DNA of 64,000 nt from Cudoniella acicularis (Eukaryota > Ascomycota > Leotiomycetes > Helotiales > Helotiaceae): assembly GCA_013054445.1 (NCBI GenBank), contig JAAMPI010000034.1, positions 24,660-88,659 on the forward strand. Direction: 5' to 3'. Positions 47,317 through 59,400 of the stretch are shown piece after piece (positions within the stretch are counted from its first letter, which is position 1; each line of letters opens with the position of its first letter). The notes beneath the pieces were generated by a model. That model had not been told where the DNA came from. It saw nothing but the letters and a program-made list of their open reading frames with translations, and did no database searches. Position numbers and translations under genes: made by a program.

Positions 47317-50300
47317 CTTTAAGCACTAGTCTTAAAGTAAGAGTATTATAACGATGGCTTTACGATCTAAGAACACGACTACTAGCGTAAGTACTAGCAG
47401 AGTCAATCTTATACTAGACCTCGACAAAGGTATGCCTAACGTACTTATAATAGCGGTCAAGGTCGAGGCAAACAAAGAGTTAAAAGTGTCTGTCCCTAAT
47501 AAGTATAATAGGAAGTAAGAGGACCTTAAAACCTTTATCCTATAGATAGAAATCTATTTTCGATTCTATAATAACAAGTTTAAGACTATAGACGCTTATA
47601 GTATTTAGGCTATCTCTTATCTTTAGAAAGAAGCTACTAAATAGATCGAACTATTTCTAAAGAACTACCTATTAGCTATAACGAGGGTATAAAGGATAGA
47701 AATATTAGCTAGGATCTTTAGGTCTTTTAAAGGGTTTAAGACCGAGATTAGAAGAGTATTTAACGATATCGATAAAAAGAAAACAGTAGTATAAAAGCTA
47801 TTTAAGCTCTATTAGACTAGGTCGATAATTAACTATACTATCGAGTTTTAGAGACACGTAACTAAAACTAGATAGGATATAGATATACTAATAAGTCACT
47901 ATAACTAAGGACTAAAAGATAATATAAAGGACGAGCTTACTAGATTTAATTAATAACCTATTAATATTAACGCCTTAATCGATACTAGTATACGAGTCGA
48001 TAATCGACTATACGAACGAATATACGACTAAGCTAGTATAGGTAGAGGTCGGTCAGGATATAACGACCTAAGAGACAAACAGTCTAAGAGGTTATATTCT
48101 AATAGAAGGGAAGTCGCTATTATAGACAAACTAGGTCTTTTAACTAAGGAAAGAGAACGACGACTTAAGAACTAATTATACTTTACCTATAGAGTAGTAG
48201 GACATATAGCTAGAGACTATAAGAAAGGAGGCCTAAAGAAGAAGGGCAAGAAGCTATAGAAGAAACTAGTCTAAGAGTTCAGAATGACTAAACGAGTACC
48301 TGTCTAGTAAGAACTCGCTAAACTTAGTAAAGATAGTAGCGAAACGGACGCCTTGATAAGGGACCTGAGTATAGCCACGGACGAACAACTTAAACAGTAG
48401 GGTATATTAATATAAGTAGACCTACTATTAAAGCAGGATGATTCAGGGGACTTGGTTCTTCTAGAATTTATTAATAGTGACGAAAGCGAGAAGGGGGGCG
48501 CTTAAACAAGAGACCTCTGAACTACTACCGAGGAACGACTCGAATAGCTAGGGATACTATCACGGGTAAGGAACTAAAAGGATTTAGACTAGGATCTTAG
48601 TAAACCGGATCTATTATTAGAGGTCGGCAAACACTAGGTGCTTACCTAAGTCGATAACGATATACGAATATAGAGACTACTAGTCAGTAAGGGCCTAAAC
48701 TAGCTAGTAGATAAGCTATACTTTAAAGAAGATCAGGAGACAAGAGACGAACCTATCTTTAGAGAACTATATTAAGTTATATATTAGGACATACGAAGAA
48801 TTATCTTCGTAGCCTAATATAACGAGCTAGGAGAGCGCTATTATATCGCTATTATGCCTATTTACGAGAAACGATTACTAATCTTTAATAACGAAGTAGA
48901 ACCTAGGGATGTCTAAGAGATAATTAGGGTAAGTAACGACGAAAGAATCTAAGAAAGAACTATACTAATAACCGGCTTAAGAGGTGACTACGCCTAGGAC
49001 TAGACTATAAGAACAAGTAAGCTATAGATATATGTCCCTTACCGACTTATAAAAGCAATAGACTAATATAAGGTATAGGAAAACTAGCTAACGGATAATA
49101 CTATTATCGAGCTATAGGTCTAAGAGGCCGCTATAACTACTAGTTACGGACAACTTATTATAAAAATCAGACTTAAAGGAATTCTAATATAAGCTATAAT
49201 TGATTTAAGAGTATAGAGAAACTATATTAACCTAGACTTCGCGATTAATTAATTAATCTCTATAAAACTATTAAGGAAACTATATTAGCTCGTGCTCTTA
49301 AGAGGTAAGTAAGTAGGGATTAATAGATAGGTTAGGAAGGAAGCTAGATAGCTATCCCTAACTATATTAGAAGGGCACTTTAAGGAAATCGACTTAGACA
49401 TTATCCTACTTAAGAGATATCTAATAATTCTTAAAATATTATAGATTAAATAATATAATCTAAATATTAACTAGACGACTAGTATAATAAACTTTATATA
49501 ATATAAATATAAGAAGGTTAAATAACTAACTAACCTATAAGAGGTATATATAACCTTAAGCGATAAGGCTACTAATAAGGGTAAGTAGATATTAGAAATC
49601 AAGATAGATTAAATAATTATATTATTATAATATTAGGAATTTATAAAATTGTTTAATAACCTAGAAGATATAAAGGCTCTACTAGAACATAAACTATAAG
49701 ATTATATAATTAAACTAAAAGAAGAGATAGACCTAATATCTAAAAAGTGTTAATAATATAATCTATAAACCTTAGGGACACTCGAGAAATACGTAGAAGA
49801 AGTAGCGAGAAAAGGATAGATATATAAGTCAAAGTCACCTACTGTCGCTAATATATTATTAGTATATAAGAAGGGCGATCTAAACAGACGACTATATATA
49901 GATTATTAAGGGCTAAATGTTACGACAATTAGGGATATATACCCGATACCTAATACGTAGTACCTATAGGACAGGCTAGCTAGGGCTATTATATTTATAA
50001 AGTTAGACTAATAAAGCGTGTTTAACTTAATCAGAATTATAAAGGGTTATAAGTAGATAATAGTATTTCTCCTACCTTTAGGGTTATAAGAGTATATAGT
50101 AATACTATTCGGGTTAACAAACATATTAGCTATTTACTAGCGATAGAACGACGAGATTCTTTATAGATATCTAGGAGTCACGGTTATATACTATCTAGAT
50201 AACATCCTAGTCTTCTCTAAGAAAGAAGAGGACTATATAACATATATAAAGCAAATTATATAAGTACTTATAGAAGTTGACTCTAGGCTTAAACTATCTA

Positions 50301-50616
50301 AGTGCTAGTTCGGGGTTCGAACGACGACATTCTTAGGCTATATAGTTAGGCTAGGGGAGATCGCCGTCGATCTAGAGAAAACTAGAGTAATCACGGAATA
50401 GACAATACTATAGAACGTTAAGGACGTCTAAATATTCCTAGGGTTCGCTAACTTCTACTAAATATTTATTAAGGAGTATTTAGGGCTAGTAGAACTACTT
50501 ATATAACTCACGAGAAAAGACATCGAGTTTATATAGAATAAGAAAACAGATCTAGCGTTTAAATAGATTAAGCAGCGATTTAAGGAAGAGCCTATCCTAT
50601 ATAGTTATTAGGATAA

Positions 50617-50930
50617 NAAGCTAANTATCGTNNAAACNNACNTATCNNATACNTAGACTAGANTANTATACCTCTAANANGANAANAANNATANGCTATA
50701 TCCTAATAGCCTANTTTTTATAGAAAATGTCGCNNNCTAAACANAATTATAATATTTATAANAANGAACTACTTATAATANTAAAAGNGCTATANNANTA
50801 GCGAGTTTATCTTTANGGANNNNNGTTNCTAATNACTATCTATANNNACTATATAAANCTATANACCTTTATTATAACGAANNTCNTAGATAATAGANNG
50901 NTAGCTAGATAGTTAGAGNAATTAGNNNGC
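50617..50930. other. Interspersed ambiguous bases (N)
   Basis: Dozens of single or short N runs lie within the RNase H part of the retroelement; two more are at 53170 and 53179. This is consistent with conflicting reads from several repeat copies or consensus polishing, not a scaffold gap. Confidence 0.9.
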
Positions 50931-53168
50931 TATNACCTTATAATAAAACATATAAAANGAACCGATAACGCTAGGATAGATACTCTTAGCTAGAAACTAG
51001 GATATAAAAATAATAAATAATATAAAGAGATAGCGATTCTCTATACTCTAGAAAATAGAGACCTTATACTAGTAATTAAGGAGATTACGGCTATAAACGA
51101 CCTTAGCCTATAGATCGAGCGAATCCGAGAAGCTACTAGATAGAAAGTTAAGTATAACCTATATTTAGACAAGGAACTTTATTTAAAAGACGGAACTTTA
51201 TAATAAGCTAAGATAAGAAAAATATTTATCCTTTTAATAATTATCTAAGACTTTATTACTAATCAGTACTTACTACTAGTATACGGCTACTAAGGAGTAA
51301 GAAAAACTTATAAGAGAATAATAAAGAACTACTAGTATCTTAAGCTAAGGTTACTAGTAAACTAGGTAGTCGGCGACTATAACACCTATATCTAGAATAA
51401 GCCTAACTATTATCCCTTCTATAGACAGATAAGTATAATATTAGTATTACCTATACTATAAAAGATAATATTATAAGATTTTATTATTAAATTATTAAAA
51501 TCCCTTAACTAAATAATAGAAGTAAATTATAACTCTATTCTAGTTATTATAAAGCGACTTACGAAATATATAATTCTAGTTCCTTATATAGAAAGTAATA
51601 TAGCCGAGGATCTAGCTTATGTTTTCTTAAAAAAAGTAGTCGCCTAATATAGACTACCTAAAGAAATTATATTAGACTAAGATAAACTCTTTATATCGAA
51701 ATTCTAGATAGCGCTAACTATTTATCTTAAGATAAAGTAGAAAATATTAATAGTATTCTATCTTTAAACAAACAAAAGAACTAAAAGAATAAACTAAGTA
51801 ATTAAAGTATATTTAAGATACTATATAAACTATTAATAAGATAACTAGGTAGAGATACTATTAATAGTATAGTTTTCTTATAATAGCTTAATAATAGATA
51901 TAACGCTTATTATACTATTCTATATAAATTATAGCTATAAGCTAATAGTATACTAAGAACTAGGACTTATAGATATAGAGAACTAATATATCTAAATCTA
52001 GGTTAATAAAATAAAAATATTTTATATAAAACTTATAAAAGAACTTAAATTTATAATAAAAAGAAACGCTTTCTACTATAATCAGACACGTAGTTAAGAG
52101 CCTACCTTAAAGGAGGAGAACAAGGTCTATCTTAGAAAAAACATTAATATAAAATAACTAAATAATAAGCTTAACTATAAGAAGATTAGACTATATTAGA
52201 TTAAGACTACTAGAAGACTATTAACGTTTAAATTAGCCCTACTAAAAAATATAAACATATATCTAGTCTTTTATATATCTCTACTTAAGAAAGTACTACT
52301 AAGAGTACTATATTTACCCTACGTTAATATCTAACTAGTTAACCTAAAGCTCGAATATAAAGTCGATTAGATCTTAAGTTTTAGATAAGTTAGAGATAAG
52401 ATTAAGTATTTAATAAGATAAAAGGATTATCTATAATTAGAAGACACTAAAGAACCTTAAGAGAATTTAATTAATTACCCTAAGAAGCTTATAACGTTCT
52501 ACTAGGAATTTAGGCGTAGTCTTAAGATCCCTAGCCTAATTTATAGTTAGGGTCGAGGCTAAAGAGGTCGCTATCAAGGCCGCTACCTAGGGTAATATAA
52601 AGCTTACGCTATTATCTATCCTCTTTTTCCTTTTATTTAATAACTAACTTCTATTACTCTTTAGTATTTTGTTTTTTAGCTACCTTCGTAATATCTAATT
52701 CGTTAAGATAGTAAAGACTATAAATAGATATCTCGGCCTCCTATTAGTCGAGGAATTACTATTACTTCTAAAGGCGGAGTATTTTAATAAAGGCCTCCTC
52801 TTCTTCTAACCTTAAGCGATTCTACTATACTATAATAGCCTCGCGATTAGTATTAGATAGGACCTCGGATTCCTAGAGATTAGTTAAAGGAATCCTTACG
52901 TTATAAGAAACATTAGCCCTTATATACTTAGAATATCGCGCGCTCCTTTTCTTTTTTATAACGTACTTTTAGTTTTCTTTAATATAGCGAGAACAGGGAG
53001 ATATAATAGTTCTAGTATTTTCGATATCGCGAGTATAATTTAGACGCTCTTTAAGCTTAGTATATAAGTCGTTAGTTATAGCGAAGGAAGAAAGGCTTTA
53101 CTAAGACACTAACGTAGCGATATAGTTATTTAAGCGGATAGAACTACGCTATAACTAATAGGGGATAG

Positions 53169-53601
53169 TNTTACGAATNAAGGACTATGTGTAGGCCTAG
53201 GCCGGAGGCTCGGCTACGACTAATAGGAATAGCACAGAGAACTAGGGTCCTAAGTCACGAGATCATATGACTAGTCACGTGACCAGTTAGGTGATAGAGT
53301 CTAGGGCCGAGGCTTAGTAGAAGGACCGAACGACCTTCGGCCTATCTAGCTGTCTATAGCCTACGGAAATAAAAGATCTATATAAGCAAGAAGATTTCCT
53401 TATTAGATAGGAGCTTCGTGCTTAACTTACTTTAACAATCTTATATTATATTTTGACTTATCTTTGCTTATAACGTGCTAAGCTTCCTAGTTAGTAACCA
53501 CTAACAGTATCGCCTTATCTATACTTCTATACTACTAATCCGACAGACCTCCTGCTTACCTAAGGCGCCGTCTTTAGTTAAGTAGACCTAGTTCTGTTAT
53601 A
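53169..53601 (+). repeat. 3' LTR of Ty3/Gypsy element
   Basis: 433 bp, starting TNTTACGAAT after the polypurine tract and ending GTTATA. It is less mutated than the 5' copy: it keeps GGCCGGAGGCTCGG and CACGTGACC. It carries a TATATAAGCAAG promoter-like site and GGAGCTTCGTGCT, which recurs in the solo LTR at 59863-60125. Confidence 0.85.
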
Positions 53602-53700
53602 CTAAACCGCTAAACTACTAAACTAATCACGTGAGTTATTATATAATCCTAGGTCGTGACACTATCCCCTATCCGCCCTAGCGTAGTCCTATACGCTTAA
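53602..53700 (-). repeat. Opposite-strand LTR start with its polypurine tract
   Basis: On the minus strand, GATAGGGGATAG is followed by TGTCACGACCTAGG at 53657, the same tract-plus-LTR junction as at 53157-53178 in the plus element. It is therefore the 3' end of a second, inverted element whose LTR is cut off at 53602 by the first. Confidence 0.55.
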
Positions 53701-53820
53701 TCTAATTTCGATAATATAGTAATACTATTATTTCTTTAGATTCTAAAGATAGGACCTAAACGTTCTAAAATTAAATATCGTTAATAACTAGGCCGTTAAA
53801 TTAAATCCTCTAGGTCTAAA

Positions 53821-54560
53821 ATGTCACCCTATACCCGCTGTTATAACGATAAAAGGAAATATATAGTGAACAAAGTAAAATCGAAGCGCTATAGCGAGTA
53901 TACCTATGCCGGGTAGAAGTATAACGTAGAGATTCCTCTACTCGACCTACTTAGGGACGAGGCGCCGTCGCTAGCTAAGCTTAAACAGGTGAAGGCTTAG
54001 TAGCAGAGGCTAGAAGAATAGGAGGATAAGGCTATAGCTAAGGTTCTTAGGTGTTATAGACCTGGTTTAACGCGTCCCCTTTACCTGACGCGTCCCCCTT
54101 GTCACGTGTCCTAGTCCGTGCTAGACTCACCTCCTATATATAAGGACCCTTCGGGGCCACCTCTCTTCTTCTCTCCTTAGCTTAGTTTCTTCGAGAATAC
54201 AGCACCTTCTTACAAATACGTCCCTACGTGACGTCAGGGCCCTAGTGCCTTCATAGAGCTATAACTATAGTATCGCGACGATATTACCTAGTCTTATATA
54301 AATAGTACCTTGTCTAGGAGAGGCACCGGACGTTGTATTTTTATTCCTTAGTATAACTTTATTAGTAAGAGGATTATACTTTGTCTTATATAAATAGTAA
54401 TATGTTCGTAGGGAGCACTAGACGTCGGTACCTCCTAAGATTTATACTGTCCTTTGTTCGGACTTTCGAAACTATATAGAATTAACTGTTAATAGTTATT
54501 ATAGAGTAGTATTAGGCGTATTTAAGTACGACTTCTTATAGTAGAGAGGAGTTAAATAGG
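53821..54560 (+). pseudogene. Transposon-derived ORF with in-frame stops, split by a solo LTR
   Basis: From ATG 53821: MSPYTRCYNDKRKY, then 'KRYSEYTYAG*KYNVEIPLLDLLRDEAPSLAKLKQVKA', then 'QRLEE*EDKAIAKVL'. The stops are TGG/CAG to TAG changes. The type of sequence is common in ascomycete transposon-rich regions, but I cannot name the family. At 54052 the frame is broken by a 460-bp insertion, and it may resume after 54516. Confidence 0.45.
54052..54511 (+). repeat. Solo LTR with TTAGG target duplication
   Basis: 460 bp beginning TGTTATAGACCTGG and ending GTAGTA (CA to TA by RIP). It is flanked by TTAGG at 54047-54051 and 54512-54516. Inside are GC-rich CGCGTCCCC repeats, CACGTG and a TATA box (CCTATATATAAGG near 54140), the layout of an LTR promoter. 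Confidence 0.6.
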
Positions 54561-54744
54561 TAGTTAATAGATTAACACGATATGTTCGTATATAATAAGG
54601 TTGAATTTATAAAGTTCGCTAAAGTTAAGAGGTGCGGCTCTGGCTGACGGGGATCTAGAATTAGCTCTGAAGAATCCTTGGCTGACTTTTTCTAATTTTA
54701 GCTGGCGGTAGTCGTAGTCGAGGAGCTGAAACAGGTCGCCTTCG

Positions 54745-54830
54745 ACGCTTACCTTCGACTCACCCTTGCTCACCTTGACTCACCTAAACCCGCCGGTAAA
54801 GCAGCTCTGCTCACCTTTCCGAATAGAAAC
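54745..54830 (-). repeat. Cluster of GGTGAG(T/C) short repeats
   Basis: On the minus strand GGTGAGC, GGTGAGTC, GGTGAGC, GGTGAGTC and GGTAAGC follow within about 85 bp. Iterated subterminal hexamers like this occur at ends of some DNA transposons and MITEs, but no partner end was found. Confidence 0.45.
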
Positions 54831-54839
54831 AGATTTTCT

Positions 54840-55361
54840 TCATGTCAGGATTGGCGTATGATAATCAAATGTTATTTTAATCTCAGCATGAGATTCTTGA
54901 CAAGTAGCTAAGAGACTGTAGCTTGGTGCACTCGTGATTCTCCATGTGCCGACCATTAGCTTAGGGGCTACCGTATGCAACACATTGTTATAAGTTATGT
55001 AATCGAGGTGCAGGGTTTGGTTTTCTGCAGCTGGAAATTCATAGCCCCAAATTTTGCGGCGAAGTTCGGTAGGGAGAAGAGCGAAACCATAGAAGGTTTT
55101 GTATTTGTCTTCTTCTGCTGGAGGTGGAGGGTTAGCGAGAGCTTGAGTAGGCGCTAAGACTATCTCTTCTACGGATTCCTCAACGTTGTGTTCACCTCTG
55201 TTATTGGTGTTAGAGACAGGATCGGAATTACCGCCACAGTTGCTCGTGGACCCAGCGTCGGGGTTGTGGCCGATGGCATTGCCGTTTCGGGCGTTGCTCA
55301 GCCCCCCTGCGGGATGGTACAGCCTTTTGCTGTGCAACCTCTGTTCAAAAATTGCCCCCAT
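54840..55361 (-). pseudogene. 2EXR-domain protein truncated at the transposon border, 173 aa
   Basis: The product MGAIFEQRLHSKRLYHPAGG... has a low-complexity N-terminal half. The 2EXR motif follows: FYGFALLPTELRRKIWGYEF, then later APKLMVGTWR and SYSLLATCQESHAEI. 2EXR proteins form a large, uncharacterised family in plant-associated and saprotrophic ascomycetes, usually 250-400 aa with an extended C-terminus. Here the frame stops at TPILT just where GGTGAG-rich and then transposon DNA begins, so the last third seems lost. No other exon is found to the left. Confidence 0.6.
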
Positions 55362-55608
55362 GATATATTTTGGCCTTGCTCACCATGAAATAATTGTCAA
55401 ATTAGTATTGCGTTTATTCCTTAAAGTGTTGTGAACAAGTATTGAAATTTGGAAACTTTAGCAAGAATCGTCGTACAGTTTAGTCGAAGGGTTGTACTTC
55501 AAAACTAGCTTATAGTGAATAATCGGCATTAAATTTATACTAACGACCCTTAAAATTCTTGTCCAGAAAACCCTGAAATTATGGAGAAGAGTATCGCTAT
55601 TCAAACAT

Positions 55609-58176
55609 TCAACCCCTGCTCTTTTTATAAGCAGTCTCAATCTCATCCTTATACTCTTCCAGCAGGCCCCTTCTATTCAGCTTATTTGTGGGTGTGATAA
55701 GACCCTACCATAAAATCAGCAATTATTCTCTGACCAATAATACCCAACACCAAATTAAAAAATAGAAGAAAAGAATAAAAACTTACATTGACAGCCGTCC
55801 ACTCCTCATCAGCAAGCACAACACCAACCACGATCTCCATTCCCGCCAATCCAGCCTTCTTCCCCAAGCTTTGTAATTGTTTTAAAACCTCTGCCTGGAC
55901 CCGCACATCATGAGCCAAATCGCCAATCCCATGACCCTCCACTCCCAAACTCTCAGCCAATTTCTTCAGTGCCGGCTCCGCTGGGGCAATGATAGCTATT
56001 GGATTCGTCTCTGTGATCGAAGCATAAATGCAATATTTGCCACAACGGTCGCGGACCGATATACTGATTCAAGCTATGCCACTCACTCGTTAGTGGGCGA
56101 TCACTGAAGAGGGGAAAATAGCTGGAAGGGAAGAAAAAACAAACCTTCTCCAAAGCAATATACTCCCCATTCAAAGTTTTCACCAAATTTTTCTTTCGAT
56201 CAATAACCTTCAAATGTCCATTCACATCCCACTCTCCAATGTCTCCTGTCTTAAACCATTCTCCTTCCATTGCCTCTTTGGTTAACTCCTCAGCTCCATA
56301 ATACCCCCTCATCACACTTTCACCCCTGATCCAGATCTCTCCTTGTGGATGCGGGGTATTGGTGCTGAAGTAGCCGGCCTCAGGGAAATCAACAAGTTTG
56401 ATCTCGATGCAGGAGGGGATGTCGCCATGGGCATCGATGGTCCAGTGAAATGGATTACAGAGGGCTCCCATACTGTGAATTGCTTCAATCAGCTGCCTAT
56501 TATTGTGGTATTCAAGGAGAAAGGGTACAGAATAGCGGAACATACGCGGTAGTTTCTGTCATGCCATAGCCATTTATCATTGGTGCTACAGTTAGAGAAA
56601 TGAATAGTTGTGTATCTCGTGCGATTTGCGCAGCACCGTTCATACTGCATCTCAGTCGGCCGCCCGTTGCGGCTTTGACTTTGTTGAAAACCAATGCGTC
56701 AAGGATACCGGAACCGGGAAGGTTGTTTTCCATGAGGAATCTGGATGAGTTAGTCAGTTTCCTCACCCTGTTGACATTGAAGTCTCGCTATATTCCCTTG
56801 ATCAATAGGGTAAGGGGAAAACGCATAGCATTCAAACCACGCTCAAAGAAGAACCCCAATTGCCAAGTATAATTCAGTGAGAACTTACTGCTTAGTGTAA
56901 TACGCCCCCCAAAACAGGCCTTGCAACAAAGGAGACCCTTTGTTAACATTTGCAATAATGCCTTTCTTGACTTGCTCCCAAACAGCGGGGATTCCGACTA
57001 GGAATGTTGGCTTGAATTCCTGAATATCGCCTTTGCAATTACGGCAATTAGCTTCGGAGAGGGTGCGGATGGAACCGTAGCCCATAGTCCCGCCCCAGTA
57101 AAGACAAGAATTCTCGAAAACGAATTCAAAGATGTGGGCTAAAGGAAGGTATGCGAGAAGTGAATCGCCGGGGCCGAGACAATCGCCTACCGAGCTGGTT
57201 GCTCCTGCGACTGGGTTATGTTAGTGTGAACTCGGAAATGGGAGTGGGGAGAGAGTGTGTACCTGCGGCTACGACGTTTTTGTGTGTTAACTCCACGCCT
57301 TTAGGAGCACCACCTGATCCTGACGTATACATTATGCAGCAAAGGTCATCCTTCTTTGGAGGTGTAGCATCCACAGGATTGTCCTCGCCCATTTGTCTCA
57401 AGTCCTCGTAGCTGAGAACAGTCAAGTGGTCATGTGACAGACGAAGAGTTTCCAGATCTGCCGGGTCGATCTCATGCTCTGCATCTGTGTTATGAATGAT
57501 GAATTGGATATCTTTGGCCTCTTTTAATGTGTTGATAAATGTTCTCAATAGATGAGGTTCGAGGAAAATGGCTTTGGCTTTTGTGGCTATGAGGGAGGTT
57601 CGTAGTCCTTCCTCGCCGAGAGTGTCATATGCCGTAACAATGGCCATAGACTGAGACATGGCACCGTGGGCCATAGAGAGCCAATGTGCACTGGAGTAGT
57701 CAGAGAATGTGACACAGGATTGTTTCGTTCTCTCACCTTGTTGCAGCGAACATATGTACCCTTTCATCGGTCTCCAGACCGAGTTTTCTGAGCCCAGCAC
57801 CCAACTGCAAAACCAAAGTTTCATACTCCTTGAAGCTCATATAGCTATATCCGCTCAGTTCAAAGTATGTCCATTTCTTATCAACTTCTTGAACCATCCC
57901 ATCCATAACTTTCTTGACTTTCTTTATTTCATGATGCTTTTTAAGCAACTTTCTTGAACCGACAGCCTTCAGGTCTCCATACTTTGCTGCGCTATGCCTC
58001 ACTAAATCAAAAACAGTAGAAATGCCTTCTTCGGGTGATGACTGAAGCTTGTCAGGGTATCGGACATTTCTTCGGGGAACTGTTTCGCCAGGCACCGAGG
58101 GGTACCCTGTCACCTCTACCGTGAATGGGGGATTGTTCACCATCCGCGCTTCTAGGAAAGCGTTCTTTAAAGACAT
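55609..58176 (-). pseudogene. Long-chain acyl-CoA synthetase, seven exons, one frameshift
   Basis: I read complement(55609..55704, 55787..56073, 56145..56472, 56546..56740, 56889..57210, 57263..57690, 57737..58176). The product (about 698 aa if whole) activates fatty acids with ATP and CoA (Faa1/Faa4-like). Motifs: CCIMYTSGSGGAPKGV (P-loop), INGYGMTETTA, and GEWFKTGDIGEWDVNGHLKVIDRKKNLVKTLNGEY. All exon joins hold phase except exon 6, which is 287 nt where 288 is needed. The frame breaks after VYRSATVVANI at about 56025-56037 and resumes one base out at YASITETNPIAI. The gene is either recently inactivated or has a base-call error; the rest is intact. Confidence 0.85.
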
Positions 58177-58467
58177 TATGAGCAGGGTAATGATGAGAAT
58201 GTTTTGAATGGGGAAAAAATGACGTTGGAAATAAGTTTGATGATGGTAAAAGAGGTGTACGTGAGAGGGGTTGGGGCGTGTGGCTGAGTTTTACCTGGCA
58301 TCAATTCACGTGCCGCAGTTGGACCCGAGCCGAGGATGAAACGTCAAGGCAACCGTCTCAACAAAATTAGATTTGATTTTGAGTCTTGCAACATTATGAA
58401 GTACATCCCAAAACTCCTTACATTCCTAGTGGGAATACTTTAACGAGACCCTGAACTGCCATTCGAG
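58177..58467. other. Intergenic, 5' flank of the synthetase gene
   Basis: No gene supported. Confidence 0.4.
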
Positions 58468-58599
58468 GTGCTCAAATCGTTTTCCAATCGGACCATCAGA
58501 CATCGCATGAAAATCCAGTCTTTTACGAGCTTTTGTCTTGCCGGTGGCTGCGACCAGTATAGAAATCGCGCATCCTTTTACTATACTTTGTTCCCAGTG

Positions 58600-59400
58600 T
58601 CAGAAGCTCTTCGAGACCTTATTGTTGTAGTTGGACAAGAAGCCTCCAGAGTTGGGATTTCAAGAATTCGACCTTGGGACCCATCAATTCCTGTCTACAG
58701 AAATATGTATTTTTTGCGCATATGTCCGGGACGTGCCCTGCAAGGGAAGCTTTTCTCACAACCGAAATCAACTGTACGTCGTCACCGGAAGTATTTTCAG
58801 GTCGATGCCTTCCGACATTACTGTCTGGTGTGATGAAGAAAAGATTGGTCTAGTTGCAAGATTTGATTTTCTTACGAAGAAATTGGTATATACTATCATA
58901 TAATGCTGCGTAAATATTAGTCGCTAATCCTACTCTACATCCTTAGCAGACCCGGAGAAGCTCGACTACAAACTCAATCTTCCGCCTTCGATGTCTTTCG
59001 AACAACCCCAAGTGGTCGAGCTCTGTAAACGTTGGCTTAAAGAGTGCGAGAACGATCATAAAACATGCTCGCAACATCAAAACACTTTGTACAAACTTCA
59101 GACTCGCTTGTTGGATTTACAGTCAGCCAGCAGTTATATTAAACAATACAAAGTAGGAGACATTCCAATCAACTCAAAGTATATGACTTTAAGTCACTGT
59201 TAGGGAGTCAGCAACATTTCTACCGGTTTTGACAAGCTTACTGGATCTACAGAGGAGTCGCTTACGAAGGAATCCCTATTGCAGATCTTAAACGAACTTT
59301 CAAAGATGTTGTACTAGTTACGCCGATAGCTAGGTAGCAGTTATCTCTAGATTAATGCCCTGTGTCTCTATGTTAATCGATTATGATTTCGAACCCTCTG
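58600..59400 (+). pseudogene. HET (heterokaryon incompatibility) domain gene remnant
   Basis: The N-terminal piece 58631-58903 (FDLGTHQFLSTEICIFCAYV) has the Cys-x-x-Cys start typical of HET proteins. After an intron-like gap (acceptor CCTTAG near 58948) comes DPEKLDYKLNLPPSM, then QVVELCKRWLKECENDHKTC and YMTLSHC at 59182-59203. The conserved next residue should be Trp, but the codon is TAG. Beyond it IPIADLKRTFKDVVLVT and, in another phase, LGSSYL*INALCLY keep the RYLWIDALCI motif. HET domains trigger cell death on non-self fusion. This copy is dead. Confidence 0.7.

Larger units (their letters stand above)
46864..53601 (+). mobile_element. RIP-inactivated Ty3/Gypsy chromointegrase retrotransposon
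   Basis: About 6.7 kb between LTRs, all frames broken by stops. Order: gag (KYNRK*EDLKTFI near 47500); CCHC knuckle (48179-48220) with every Cys codon changed to Tyr; reverse transcriptase (about 49850-50360) where the YLDD box reads YLDN at 50192-50203; RNase H (50400-51000, full of Ns); integrase core (about 51280-51900, 'EVNYNSILVIIKRLTKYIILVPY'); and a chromodomain (52350-52510, 'KYLIR*KDYL*LEDTKEP*ENL'). A purine tract (AATAGGGGATAG) sits directly before the 3' LTR. Chromodomains direct integration to heterochromatin. No matching target duplication was found. Confidence 0.9.

Noticed and set aside
50617..50930. Scaffold gap
   Set aside because: Ns are single and interspersed with readable sequence, so this is ambiguity within a repeat and not a gap of unknown length.
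45421..54560. CRISPR-like or novel non-coding array in the AT-rich block
   Set aside because: The regularity comes from TpA enrichment by RIP; recognisable transposon protein remnants explain most of it.
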